Shown: positions 1-6,232 of the stretch, piece after piece
Position numbering within the stretch: position 1 is the stretch's first letter
Layout of the letters: each line of letters starts with the position of its first letter
Origin: DATDMG01 sp036518955
Lineage (GTDB): Bacteria > Actinomycetota > Actinomycetes > Actinomycetales > Kineosporiaceae
Length of the DNA stretch: 20,355 nt
Assembly: GCA_036518955.1 (NCBI GenBank)
Contig: DATDMG010000485.1
Coordinates: forward strand, 1-20,355
Direction of reading: 5' to 3'
Made by a program: the position numbers and the translations under genes
The notes under the pieces: generated by a model
The model's database searches: none
What the model was told of the DNA's origin: nothing
The model's input: only the letters and a program-made list of their open reading frames with translations

Positions 1-2
1 CC

Positions 3-308
3 GGAGCGGCGCTGCTCGCGGCGGCGGCAGCGGCCGGCATCGGCGTGGCCCGGCTGGCCTTCACCTGGGTGGCGGCGATGCACGGCGGACCGTCCGCCGA
101 GAGCTGGGTGTACCAGCCGGGCTGGACCATCGTGCAGGTCGCGTGTGCGCTCCTGGCGGCCGGGGCGGCAACCGTGTCGATGACCTCGCCGCACGGCAGC
201 CGCACCCTGCCGGCACTCGCCGGCATCGCGAGCGCCGGCGTGCTCGGGTGGAGCTTGAACGACGGCGCGTACCAGATCATCGCCTCGCTGTTCTACCTGA
301 ACGCCTGA
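3..308 (+). CDS. C-terminal fragment of an unidentified membrane protein
   Basis: The reading frame is open from the left edge and stops at 306–308, so the 5' end lies outside the window. About 101 residues are visible. They show three or four hydrophobic stretches: an Ala-rich segment at the very start running into GVARLAFTWVAA, then WTIVQVACALLAAGAATVSM, then TLPALAGIASAGVLGW, and a short AYQIIASLFYL near the C-terminus. This looks like the end of a small polytopic inner-membrane protein. An internal GTG at 45 could serve as a start, but the hydrophobic sequence continues upstream, so I treat the gene as truncated by the window. I recognise no family motif and assign no function. It converges on serA, with about 216 bp of GC-rich inverted repeats between the two stop codons. 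Confidence 0.6.
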   Translation, partial: GAALLAAAAAAGIGVARLAFTWVAAMHGGPSAESWVYQPGWTIVQVACALLAAGAATVSMTSPHGSRTLPALAGIASAGVLGWSLNDGAYQIIASLFYLNA

Positions 309-328
309 CGCTCCACCGGAGCGGTCGA

Positions 329-395
329 CCGGCCGCGGGCCCGGCCGGCGGACCGGCCGGCCGAACGGCGCCGCCCGCGGTGATGGGCGGCGCCG
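329..395. terminator. GC-rich inverted repeats between convergent genes
   Basis: The interval 309–524 separates two convergent stop codons and holds no gene. Within it I see a 7-bp stem at 329–335 with 342–348 (CCGGCCG/CGGCCGG) and an 11-bp perfect stem at 366–376 with 385–395 around an 8-nt loop. Neither has a U-tract, as is common for actinobacterial terminators. They probably end transcription of the plus-strand membrane-protein gene and may act in both directions. Confidence 0.45.
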
Positions 396-471
396 CGGCT
401 GACCTCGCTCCGCGGGGTCTCCGGCGGAGCTGGGGCCCTGCCGCCCGGACGGATCCCTGCGGCAGGAATGC

Positions 472-491
472 CCTGTCGTCGGAACGACAGG
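472..491 (-). terminator. Stem-loop downstream of serA
   Basis: A perfect 8-bp stem CCTGTCGT/ACGACAGG closes a 4-nt loop, 33 nt past the serA stop codon on the minus strand. No U-tract follows. Position and shape suit a terminator for the serA transcript. Confidence 0.5.
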
Positions 492-524
492 AGTCGGTGG
501 GCGGCCGGGCCGGCCGCTGCGGCG

Positions 525-2129
525 TTACTCGGCGAGGTCGACCACCCGCGCGGACGACGCGCCGATCTCGGCCACGAGCCCCGCCAGGACGTCGTGGCCG
601 ATCGCCTGGTCGAGGGTCAGCACGCCGATCGCGAGGCCGCCCTCGGTGGCCCGGGCGACCTGCATCGCGGCGATGTTCACACCGGCTGCGCCCAGCACGC
701 CGCCCACCGTCCCGACGACGCCCGGCCGGTCGGTGTAGCGCAGGACCAGCATGTACTCGGCCAGGGGCAGCTCGAGGTCGAGCCCGTCGATGCCGACGAG
801 CTTCTCGACCTGCTTCGGACCGGTCAACGTGCCGGACACCGACAGCCGGGTGCCGTCGGCCAGCGTCCCGCTGAGCGTGATGACGTTGCGGAACTCCGGG
901 CTGTGCGCGTCGGTCAGCAACCGGACGACGATGCCCCGGTCGGCGGCCAGAACGGGGACGTTGACGTACGAGACCTGGCCCTCCACGACGTCCGCGAAGA
1001 GGCCCTTCAGAGCCGCGAGCCGCAGCACCGACACGTCGTGCCTGATGATCTCGCCGTGCACCTCGACGTCCAGCTGGACCGGGACGCCGCCGGCCAGCGC
1101 GGTGAACACGCGCCCCAGCTTCTCGACCAGCGGGATGCCCGGGCGCACGTCCTCGGCGATCACCCCACCCGACACGTTGACGGCGTCCGGCACGAGCTCA
1201 CCGGCGAGGGCGAGCTGTACCGACCGGGCGACGGACACCCCGGCACGCTCCTGGGCCTCCTCGGTGGAGGCGCCGAGGTGCGGCGTCACCACGACCTGGT
1301 CGAGTGCGAACAGCGGGGAGTCCGTGCACGGTTCGGTGGCGAAGACGTCCAGCCCGGCGGCCGCGACGCGGCCGTCCCGCAGGGCAGCCAGCAGGGCGGT
1401 CTCGTCGACGATACCGCCCCGGGCGGCGTTCACGATCCGTACCCCGGGCTTGACCAGGCGCAGCGCCTCCTCGCCGATCAGGCCGACCGTCTCCGGCGTC
1501 CGCGGCAGGTGCACGGTGATGAAGTCGCTGACCGCCAGCAACTCCTCCAGGCCCACCAGCCGGACGCCGAGCTGCCCGGCCCGCACGCTGGTGACGTACG
1601 GATCGTAGGCGATGATCGTCATCCCGAAGGCGGCCAGGCGCTGGGCGACGAGGTGGCCGATCCGGCCCAGGCCGACGACACCCACCGTCTTCTCGAAGAG
1701 CTCGGTCCCCACGAACGCCGCACGCGTCCACCGGCCTGACCTCAGCGAGGCATTGGCCTGCGGCACCCTGCGGGCGACCGACAGCATCAGGGTGACCGCG
1801 AGCTCGGCCGCGGAGACCACGTTCGACGTCGGTGCGTTGACCACCATCACGCCCGCCTGGGTGGCGGCCGGGACGTCGACGTTGTCCAGGCCGACCCCGG
1901 CCCGCGCCACCACCCGGAGCCGCTTCGCCACGCCGAGCGCCTCGGCGTCCACCCGGGTCGCCGACCGGACCAGCAGCGCGTCCGCGTCCGGCAGGGCGGC
2001 GAGCAGCTCGTCGCGGCTGGCACCGTCGCAATGCCGCACCTCGACGTCCGGCCCGAGAGCCGCAACGGTCGCCGGGGAGAGTTCTTCGGCGATGAGTACC
2101 ACGGGACGCTGACCCGGCTCCGAGACCAC
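525..2129 (-). CDS. serA: D-3-phosphoglycerate dehydrogenase
   Basis: SerA oxidises 3-phosphoglycerate to 3-phosphohydroxypyruvate with NAD+, the first step of serine synthesis, in the cytoplasm. The 534-residue product matches the long actinobacterial form. Visible features are the N-terminal substrate-domain motif ARAGVGLDNVD (about 74–84), the NAD-binding GLGRIG at 152–157, the catalytic Arg in NAARGG (R236), the Glu in ATEPC (E265) and the His in TPHLGAST (H283). An intervening regulatory domain follows, then a C-terminal ACT domain with RYTDRPGVVG and NIAAMQV, the usual serine-feedback site. The frame is open 72 nt further upstream, but I choose the GTG at 2129. It places the conserved PVVLIAEE start at residue 8, and a TAGACT -10 element ends 7 nt before it, suggesting a leaderless mRNA. 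The gene stands downstream of ilvC but behind a terminator, so it is probably transcribed separately. Confidence 0.95.
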   Translation of the reverse strand: MVSEPGQRPVVLIAEELSPATVAALGPDVEVRHCDGASRDELLAALPDADALLVRSATRVDAEALGVAKRLRVVARAGVGLDNVDVPAATQAGVMVVNAPTSNVVSAAELAVTLMLSVARRVPQANASLRSGRWTRAAFVGTELFEKTVGVVGLGRIGHLVAQRLAAFGMTIIAYDPYVTSVRAGQLGVRLVGLEELLAVSDFITVHLPRTPETVGLIGEEALRLVKPGVRIVNAARGGIVDETALLAALRDGRVAAAGLDVFATEPCTDSPLFALDQVVVTPHLGASTEEAQERAGVSVARSVQLALAGELVPDAVNVSGGVIAEDVRPGIPLVEKLGRVFTALAGGVPVQLDVEVHGEIIRHDVSVLRLAALKGLFADVVEGQVSYVNVPVLAADRGIVVRLLTDAHSPEFRNVITLSGTLADGTRLSVSGTLTGPKQVEKLVGIDGLDLELPLAEYMLVLRYTDRPGVVGTVGGVLGAAGVNIAAMQVARATEGGLAIGVLTLDQAIGHDVLAGLVAEIGASSARVVDLAE

Positions 2130-2136
2130 GGGCCCT

Positions 2137-2142
2137 AGTCTA
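2137..2142 (-). promoter_or_regulatory. Probable -10 element of serA (leaderless)
   Basis: TAGACT on the minus strand fits the actinobacterial TANNNT -10 consensus and ends 7 nt before the chosen GTG start. This geometry puts the transcription start on or next to the start codon, and there is no convincing Shine-Dalgarno in between. I see no clear -35. Confidence 0.45.
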
Positions 2143-2397
2143 CGGAGGCGGCGGGGCCGGTCCGACGTCGTCCGGGTCACGCGGCTGCACCGAGACTCCA
2201 CGCGGGTGCGGCCATGACCAGCACCACGGCGTGAACGCCGCCCAGAAACTCTTCACATGATCCCCCTCAGGATTGCCCCGCGGACTGCAGCACTGATCAC
2301 CAGTACTGATCGCAAGACGGGGGGACCGTGGCGGGGTTCACGCCCATCGTTGACCCGGTCCTGGCCCGGCCATCACGCACGATGTGCTCCGGACGCT
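2143..2397. other. Intergenic region between ilvC and serA
   Basis: The 306 bp between the serA start and the ilvC stop hold no gene I can support. Apart from the serA -10 element at one end and the ilvC hairpin at the other, I see only an imperfect repeat: ACTGATC occurs twice around 2292–2310 and GATCA/TGATC form a short inverted pair there. It could be an operator, but nothing else supports that. A 68-codon plus-strand frame from 2257 runs into the end of ilvC and looks spurious. Confidence 0.4.
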
Positions 2398-2427
2398 CAC
2401 GGTGGCGCGCGGGCACGCGCCACCGTG
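2398..2427 (-). terminator. Terminator hairpin of the ilvBNC operon
   Basis: A perfect 12-bp inverted repeat (CACGGTGGCGCG / CGCGCCACCGTG) with a 6-nt loop begins 8 nt after the ilvC stop codon on the minus strand. It lacks a U-tract but is the strongest hairpin in this gap and sits where an operon terminator is expected. Confidence 0.7.
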
Positions 2428-2435
2428 GGGTGCCG

Positions 2436-3464
2436 TCAGCGGGCGGCGGTGCCCTCCACGTAGTCCGAGTCGGTGGACTTCACCCAGCTCATCAGCTTGC
2501 GGAGCTCGCGCCCGGTCACCTCGATCGGGTGCTGCTCGGCCTGGGCGCGCAGCCGGGTGAACTCCGGCGCCCCGGCGTCCTGGTCGGCGATGAAGCGGGC
2601 CGCGAACGCTCCGCTCTTGATGTCCGCCAAAGTCTGGCTCATCCGTTCCTTGACCGAGGCGTCGATGATCCGCGGACCGGAGACGTAGTCTCCGTACTCC
2701 GCGGTGTCCGACACCGACCAGCGCTGCTTGGCGATGCCGCCCTCGTACATCAGGTCGACGATGAGCTTCAGCTCGTGCAGGCACTCGAAGTACGCGATCT
2801 CGGGCTGGTAGCCCGCCTCGGTGAGCACCTCGAACCCGGCCTGCACGAGGTGGGACATCCCCCCGCACAGCACGGCCTGTTCGCCGAACAGGTCGGTCTC
2901 GCACTCCTCGGTGAACGTCGTCTTGATCCCGCCGGCGCGCAGGCCCCCGATCGCCTTCGCGTAGGAGAGGGTGAGCGGCCAGGCCTTGCCGCTGGCGTCC
3001 TTCTCCACGGCGACCAGCACGGGCACCCCCCGGCCGTCCACGAACTCCCGGCGGACCAGGTGCCCCGGGCCCTTGGGGGCGACCATGCACACGTCCACAC
3101 CCTCCGGCGGGGCGATGTACCCGAACCGGATGTTGAAGCCGTGCCCGAAGAAGAGGGCATGGCCGGGCCGCAGGTTCGGCTCGATCGCCTCGGCGTAGAC
3201 GTGCCGCTGCACGTGGTCCGGGGTGAGGAGCATGACGACGTCGGCCTCGGCAGCCGCCTCGACCGGCGTCACCACCCGCAGCCCCTGCTCCTGTGCCTTC
3301 GGCCGGCTCTTGCTGCCCTCCGGCAGACCCACCCGGACGTCGACGCCCGAGTCACGCAGGCTCAGCGAGTGGGCGTGTCCCTGGCTGCCGTAGCCGATCA
3401 CTGCGACCTTGCGGCCCTGGATGACGGACAGATCGGCGGCGTCGTCGTAGTACAGCTCTGCCAC
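2436..3464 (-). CDS. ilvC: Ketol-acid reductoisomerase (class I)
   Basis: IlvC isomerises and reduces acetolactate or acetohydroxybutyrate with NADPH and Mg2+, the second common step to valine, isoleucine and leucine. The 342-residue product has class I length. The Rossmann motif GYGSQG lies at 24–29, followed by the cofactor loop GLPEGSKSRPKA. The knotted C-terminal domain carries the metal-binding run ECETDLFGEQAVLCGG (Asp and Glu ligands) and the later ECLHELKLIVDLMYEGG. The frame is open 192 nt further upstream, but homologues begin at AELYYDDDADLS-like sequence. I therefore choose the GTG at 3464, which has a purine-rich AGAGAGAA stretch about 8 nt before it. It is the last gene of ilvB-ilvN-ilvC, 112 nt after ilvN, and is followed by a 12-bp hairpin. 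Confidence 0.96.
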   Translation of the reverse strand: MAELYYDDAADLSVIQGRKVAVIGYGSQGHAHSLSLRDSGVDVRVGLPEGSKSRPKAQEQGLRVVTPVEAAAEADVVMLLTPDHVQRHVYAEAIEPNLRPGHALFFGHGFNIRFGYIAPPEGVDVCMVAPKGPGHLVRREFVDGRGVPVLVAVEKDASGKAWPLTLSYAKAIGGLRAGGIKTTFTEECETDLFGEQAVLCGGMSHLVQAGFEVLTEAGYQPEIAYFECLHELKLIVDLMYEGGIAKQRWSVSDTAEYGDYVSGPRIIDASVKERMSQTLADIKSGAFAARFIADQDAGAPEFTRLRAQAEQHPIEVTGRELRKLMSWVKSTDSDYVEGTAAR

Positions 3465-3576
3465 GGAAGGGTTCTCTCTTTCTGGGGTTGGTGGTGCGTT
3501 TGACGGTGCTCGGGTCCACGGCGTGGCTCGGTGCCCGTCGTGGGGCCCGGCGTGCGGCCCGGGTCTACGCCGCGGT

Positions 3577-4089
3577 TCACGCGCTCCGCAGCGCGCGGTC
3601 GGTGATCGACCGGCTGCCCCGGCCGATCCCGACCAGCCCGGACTGGACCAGCTCACGGATGCCGAACGGCTCGACGACCTTGAGGAACGCGTCCAGCTTG
3701 TCAGGGTTCCCGGTCACCTCCACGCTCACCGCGTCCGGAGCGACGTCGACGACCTTGGCCCGGAACAGCCGGACCGTCTCCAGCACGTTCGACCGGGTCT
3801 GCAGGTCGGCCCGGATCTTCACCAGCAGCAGCTCGCGCTGGACCGAGGCCGAGGACTCCAGCTCCACGATCTTGATGACGTTGATCAGCTTGTTGAGCTG
3901 CTTGGTGACCTGCTCCAGCGGCAGCTCGTCGACGTCGACGACGACGGTCATCCGGGAGACATCCGGGTGCTCGGTAGGGCCGACCGCCAGGGAGTGGATG
4001 TTGAACCCGCGGCGGGCGAAGAGGCCGGCCACCCGAGCCAGGATGCCGGGCCGGTTCTCGACCAGGACCGACAGGGTGTGCTTGCTCAT
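3577..4089 (-). CDS. ilvN: Acetolactate synthase small (regulatory) subunit
   Basis: IlvN is the regulatory partner of IlvB. It raises the activity of the catalytic subunit and confers valine feedback inhibition. The product is 170 residues, normal for the family. The N-terminal ACT domain is plain: TLSVLVENRPGILARVAGLF followed by RRGFNIHSLAVGPTE, then RMTVVVD. The C-terminal domain contains RELLLVKI and VVDVAPDAVSVEVTGNPDKLDAF, and ends with GIRELVQSGLVGIGRG, all typical. I choose the ATG at 4089 because the sequence MSKHTLSVL is the conserved start. An upstream in-frame ATG at 4149 would add 20 unconserved residues and overlap the ilvB–ilvN gap. A GGAAGG stretch lies 11 nt before the start. 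It follows ilvB by 75 nt. Confidence 0.96.
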   Translation of the reverse strand: MSKHTLSVLVENRPGILARVAGLFARRGFNIHSLAVGPTEHPDVSRMTVVVDVDELPLEQVTKQLNKLINVIKIVELESSASVQRELLLVKIRADLQTRSNVLETVRLFRAKVVDVAPDAVSVEVTGNPDKLDAFLKVVEPFGIRELVQSGLVGIGRGSRSITDRALRSA

Positions 4090-4164
4090 CGTGCGTTCTG
4101 CCTTCCGTTCAGGGAGTCGGTGAGCGGTGGGGGGAGGGCGGGCCGCCAACTCGGGCGGCGGTCG

Positions 4165-5958
4165 TCACTCCTCGCGATCCCAGGTCGGACTGACCCCCCG
4201 GGCGAACTGGATGTCGTCGTTGCTCACGCCGGACGGCACCATCGGCCAGACCATCGCGTCCCGGTGGACGACGAAGTCCACCACCACCGGAACGTCGTTG
4301 ATGGACATCGCCTTCTCGATGGTCTCGTCGACGTCCTTGGGGCTCTCGCACCGCAGCCCCACGCAGCCGTAGGCATCGGCGAGCTTGACGAAGTCGGGGA
4401 TGCGCTTGCCGTCGGCGGAGGTGTGCAGGTCGGTGTTGGAGTAGCGCTCGTTGTAGAAGAGCGTCTGCCACTGCCGGACCATCCCGAGGCTGGAGTTGTT
4501 GATCACCGCCACCTTGATCGGAATGTCATTGATCACGCAGGTGGCCAGCTCCTGGTTGGTCATCTGGAAGCAGCCGTCGCCGTCGATCGCCCAGACCGTG
4601 CGGTCCGGCATGCCGACCTTGGCGCCCATCGCGGCCGGGACGGCGAAGCCCATCGTCCCCGCGCCACCGGAGTTGATCCAGGTGTTCGGGTTCTCGTACC
4701 GGATGAACTGCGCCGCCCACATCTGGTGCTGACCGACCCCGCCCACGTACAGGGTCTCCGGTCCGGCCAGCTGCCCGAGCCGCTGGATCACCGCCTGCGG
4801 GGACACCTCGCCGGACGGCGGCTCGGCGTAGCCGAGCGGGTACGTCTCCCGCCAGGCCTCGACCTGCGCCCACCAGCCCGACAGGTCGGCCCGCCGGCCG
4901 GCCGCATGCTCGGCCTGGACGGCGACCACGAGCTCGGCGATGACGTCCTTGGCATCACCCACGATCGGCACGTCCGCCGTCCGGTTCTTGGAGATCTCGG
5001 CCGGATCGATGTCCGCATGGACGATCGTCGCCCCTGGCGCGAAGGTGGACAGCTTGCCGGTCACCCGGTCGTCGAACCGCGCGCCGAGGCTGACGATGAG
5101 ATCCGCCCGCTGCAGGGCCGCGACCGCGGCGACGGTCCCGTGCATCCCGGGCATGCCGAGGTGCTGCGGGTGGCTGTCCGGCAGCGCGCCGCGGGCCATC
5201 AGCGTGGTGACGACCGGAGCGCCGGTCACGTCGGCCAACCGGCGCAGCTCCTGGCTGGCCCGGGCCTTGAGCACGCCGCCGCCGACGTACAGCACCGGAC
5301 GACTGCTGGCGGCCAGGAGCCGGGCCGCCTCCCGGACCTGCTTGCCGTGCGGCCGGGCGACAGGCCGGTAGCCCGGCATATCGATCCGATCCGGCCAGGC
5401 GAACGTGGTCATCGCCTGCAGCGCGTCCTTGGCGACGTCGACGAGCACCGGGCCGGGACGGCCGGTCCCGGCGACGTGGAAGGCCTCGGCGATCGTCTGC
5501 GGGATGTCCGCGGGGTTGGTGACGAGGTAGTTGTGCTTGGTGATCGGGATCGTGATCCCGGAGATGTCCGCCTCCTGGAAGGCGTCCGTGCCGATCGAGC
5601 CGCTCGCCACCTGGCCGGTGATCGCGACCACCGGCACCGAGTCCATGTAGGCGTCGGCGATCGGGGTGACCAGGTTGGTCGCTCCCGGCCCCGACGTCGC
5701 CATGCAGACCCCCACCCGGCCGGTGGCCTGGGCGTACCCCTCGGCGGCATGGCCGGCACCCTGCTCGTGACGGGTGAGGATGTGCCGTACCCGGGTCGAG
5801 TCCATCAGCGGGTCGTACAGCGGCAGGATGGCTCCGCCGGGGATACCGAACGCGACCTCGACCCCAGCGGCCTCCAGCGAACGGACGAGGCTGGCCGCCC
5901 CCGTCATGGTCTCGCCCTGATGAGCTGATGCGTCGGGTCCGTGCCGGTGGCCTGGCAT
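4165..5958 (-). CDS. ilvB: Acetolactate synthase large (catalytic) subunit
   Basis: IlvB condenses two pyruvates, or pyruvate with 2-oxobutyrate, using thiamine diphosphate, Mg2+ and FAD. It is the first committed step of branched-chain amino-acid synthesis. The 597-residue product has the catalytic Glu in TRHEQGAGH (E65), the FAD-domain run SLGARFDDRVTGK (about 290–302), and the thiamine diphosphate motif GDG (460–462) through NN (487–488). The start at 5958 is supported by an AAGGAG Shine-Dalgarno 7 nt upstream. A second possible start at 5907 (MTGAASLV) lies nearer the conserved region. The gene is first in ilvB-ilvN-ilvC and is preceded by a leader peptide and an intrinsic terminator, so its expression is probably set by attenuation in response to charged Leu/Val tRNA. 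Confidence 0.96.
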   Translation of the reverse strand: MPGHRHGPDASAHQGETMTGAASLVRSLEAAGVEVAFGIPGGAILPLYDPLMDSTRVRHILTRHEQGAGHAAEGYAQATGRVGVCMATSGPGATNLVTPIADAYMDSVPVVAITGQVASGSIGTDAFQEADISGITIPITKHNYLVTNPADIPQTIAEAFHVAGTGRPGPVLVDVAKDALQAMTTFAWPDRIDMPGYRPVARPHGKQVREAARLLAASSRPVLYVGGGVLKARASQELRRLADVTGAPVVTTLMARGALPDSHPQHLGMPGMHGTVAAVAALQRADLIVSLGARFDDRVTGKLSTFAPGATIVHADIDPAEISKNRTADVPIVGDAKDVIAELVVAVQAEHAAGRRADLSGWWAQVEAWRETYPLGYAEPPSGEVSPQAVIQRLGQLAGPETLYVGGVGQHQMWAAQFIRYENPNTWINSGGAGTMGFAVPAAMGAKVGMPDRTVWAIDGDGCFQMTNQELATCVINDIPIKVAVINNSSLGMVRQWQTLFYNERYSNTDLHTSADGKRIPDFVKLADAYGCVGLRCESPKDVDETIEKAMSINDVPVVVDFVVHRDAMVWPMVPSGVSNDDIQFARGVSPTWDREE

Positions 5959-6074
5959 CTGGCCTCTCCTTGCTGGTCGGGGTGCGGGTCGGTGCTGCGA
6001 TGTACGGTCCGAGCGCCGTCCGGGCCGAGCGGCCGTCGGCGGTCCTGACCTCGCCGAACCCGTCCGGTGGGACG

Positions 6075-6112
6075 AAAAGACCCCTCGGCCCGGTTGGGGC
6101 AGGCGAGGGGTC
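6075..6112 (-). terminator. ilvB attenuator: intrinsic terminator in the leader
   Basis: On the minus strand a 9-bp stem GACCCCTCG/CGAGGGGTC closes over an inner 4-bp GCCC/GGGC stem with a small loop, and is immediately followed by TTTT. This is one of the few hairpins in the window with a U-tract. It lies 25 nt after the leader-peptide stop and 116 nt before the ilvB start. That is where a transcription attenuator belongs. A GAGG at the leader stop codon could pair with CCTC of the 5' arm in a competing structure, but I have not folded it. Confidence 0.8.
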
Positions 6113-6137
6113 GCGCGCTCGGTGGGGTCTGATGACC

Positions 6138-6176
6138 TCAGCGGGCGCGCCGTCCGAGTACCAGGAGCAGGCGCAT
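6138..6176 (-). CDS. ilvB leader peptide MRLLLVLGRRAR
   Basis: A 12-codon reading frame precedes the attenuator of ilvB. Five of its codons, consecutive at positions 3–7, are Leu-Leu-Leu-Val-Leu, the end products of the pathway downstream. The Val codon is GTA, which is rare in genes of this GC content and would make the ribosome more sensitive to Val-tRNA charging. Basic residues follow, as in other actinobacterial ilv leaders; control of ilvBNC by leader-peptide attenuation is established in Corynebacterium. A GGTGGAG stretch upstream could be a Shine-Dalgarno, but the same bases overlap a possible -10, so translation may instead be leaderless. The peptide is unlikely to have a function of its own beyond sensing. 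Confidence 0.8.
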   Translation of the reverse strand: MRLLLVLGRRAR

Positions 6177-6182
6177 GCTGTC

Positions 6183-6211
6183 ACGCTCCACCGAGCCTGC
6201 GGCGAAGTCAA
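6183..6211 (-). promoter_or_regulatory. Probable promoter of the ilvBNC leader
   Basis: On the minus strand, TTGACT (6211–6206) is followed after 17 nt by GAGCGT (6188–6183), which keeps the key A and T of the -10 box but not its first T. Six nt later comes the leader-peptide ATG. This spacing would make the leader transcript leaderless. It lies 21 nt past the stop of the preceding GGDEF-EAL gene, so the ilv operon need not depend on readthrough. Confidence 0.5.
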
Positions 6212-6232
6212 CCCGCCCCGCGAGCCGTCTCG

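Noticed and set aside
2257..2463. 68-codon plus-strand frame between serA and ilvC
   Set aside because: It has no Shine-Dalgarno, no recognisable sequence, runs through the ilvC terminator and overlaps the ilvC 3' end.
5959..6137. T-box riboswitch upstream of ilvB
   Set aside because: I see no T-box consensus or specifier stem. The short Leu/Val peptide plus U-tract terminator explains the region better.
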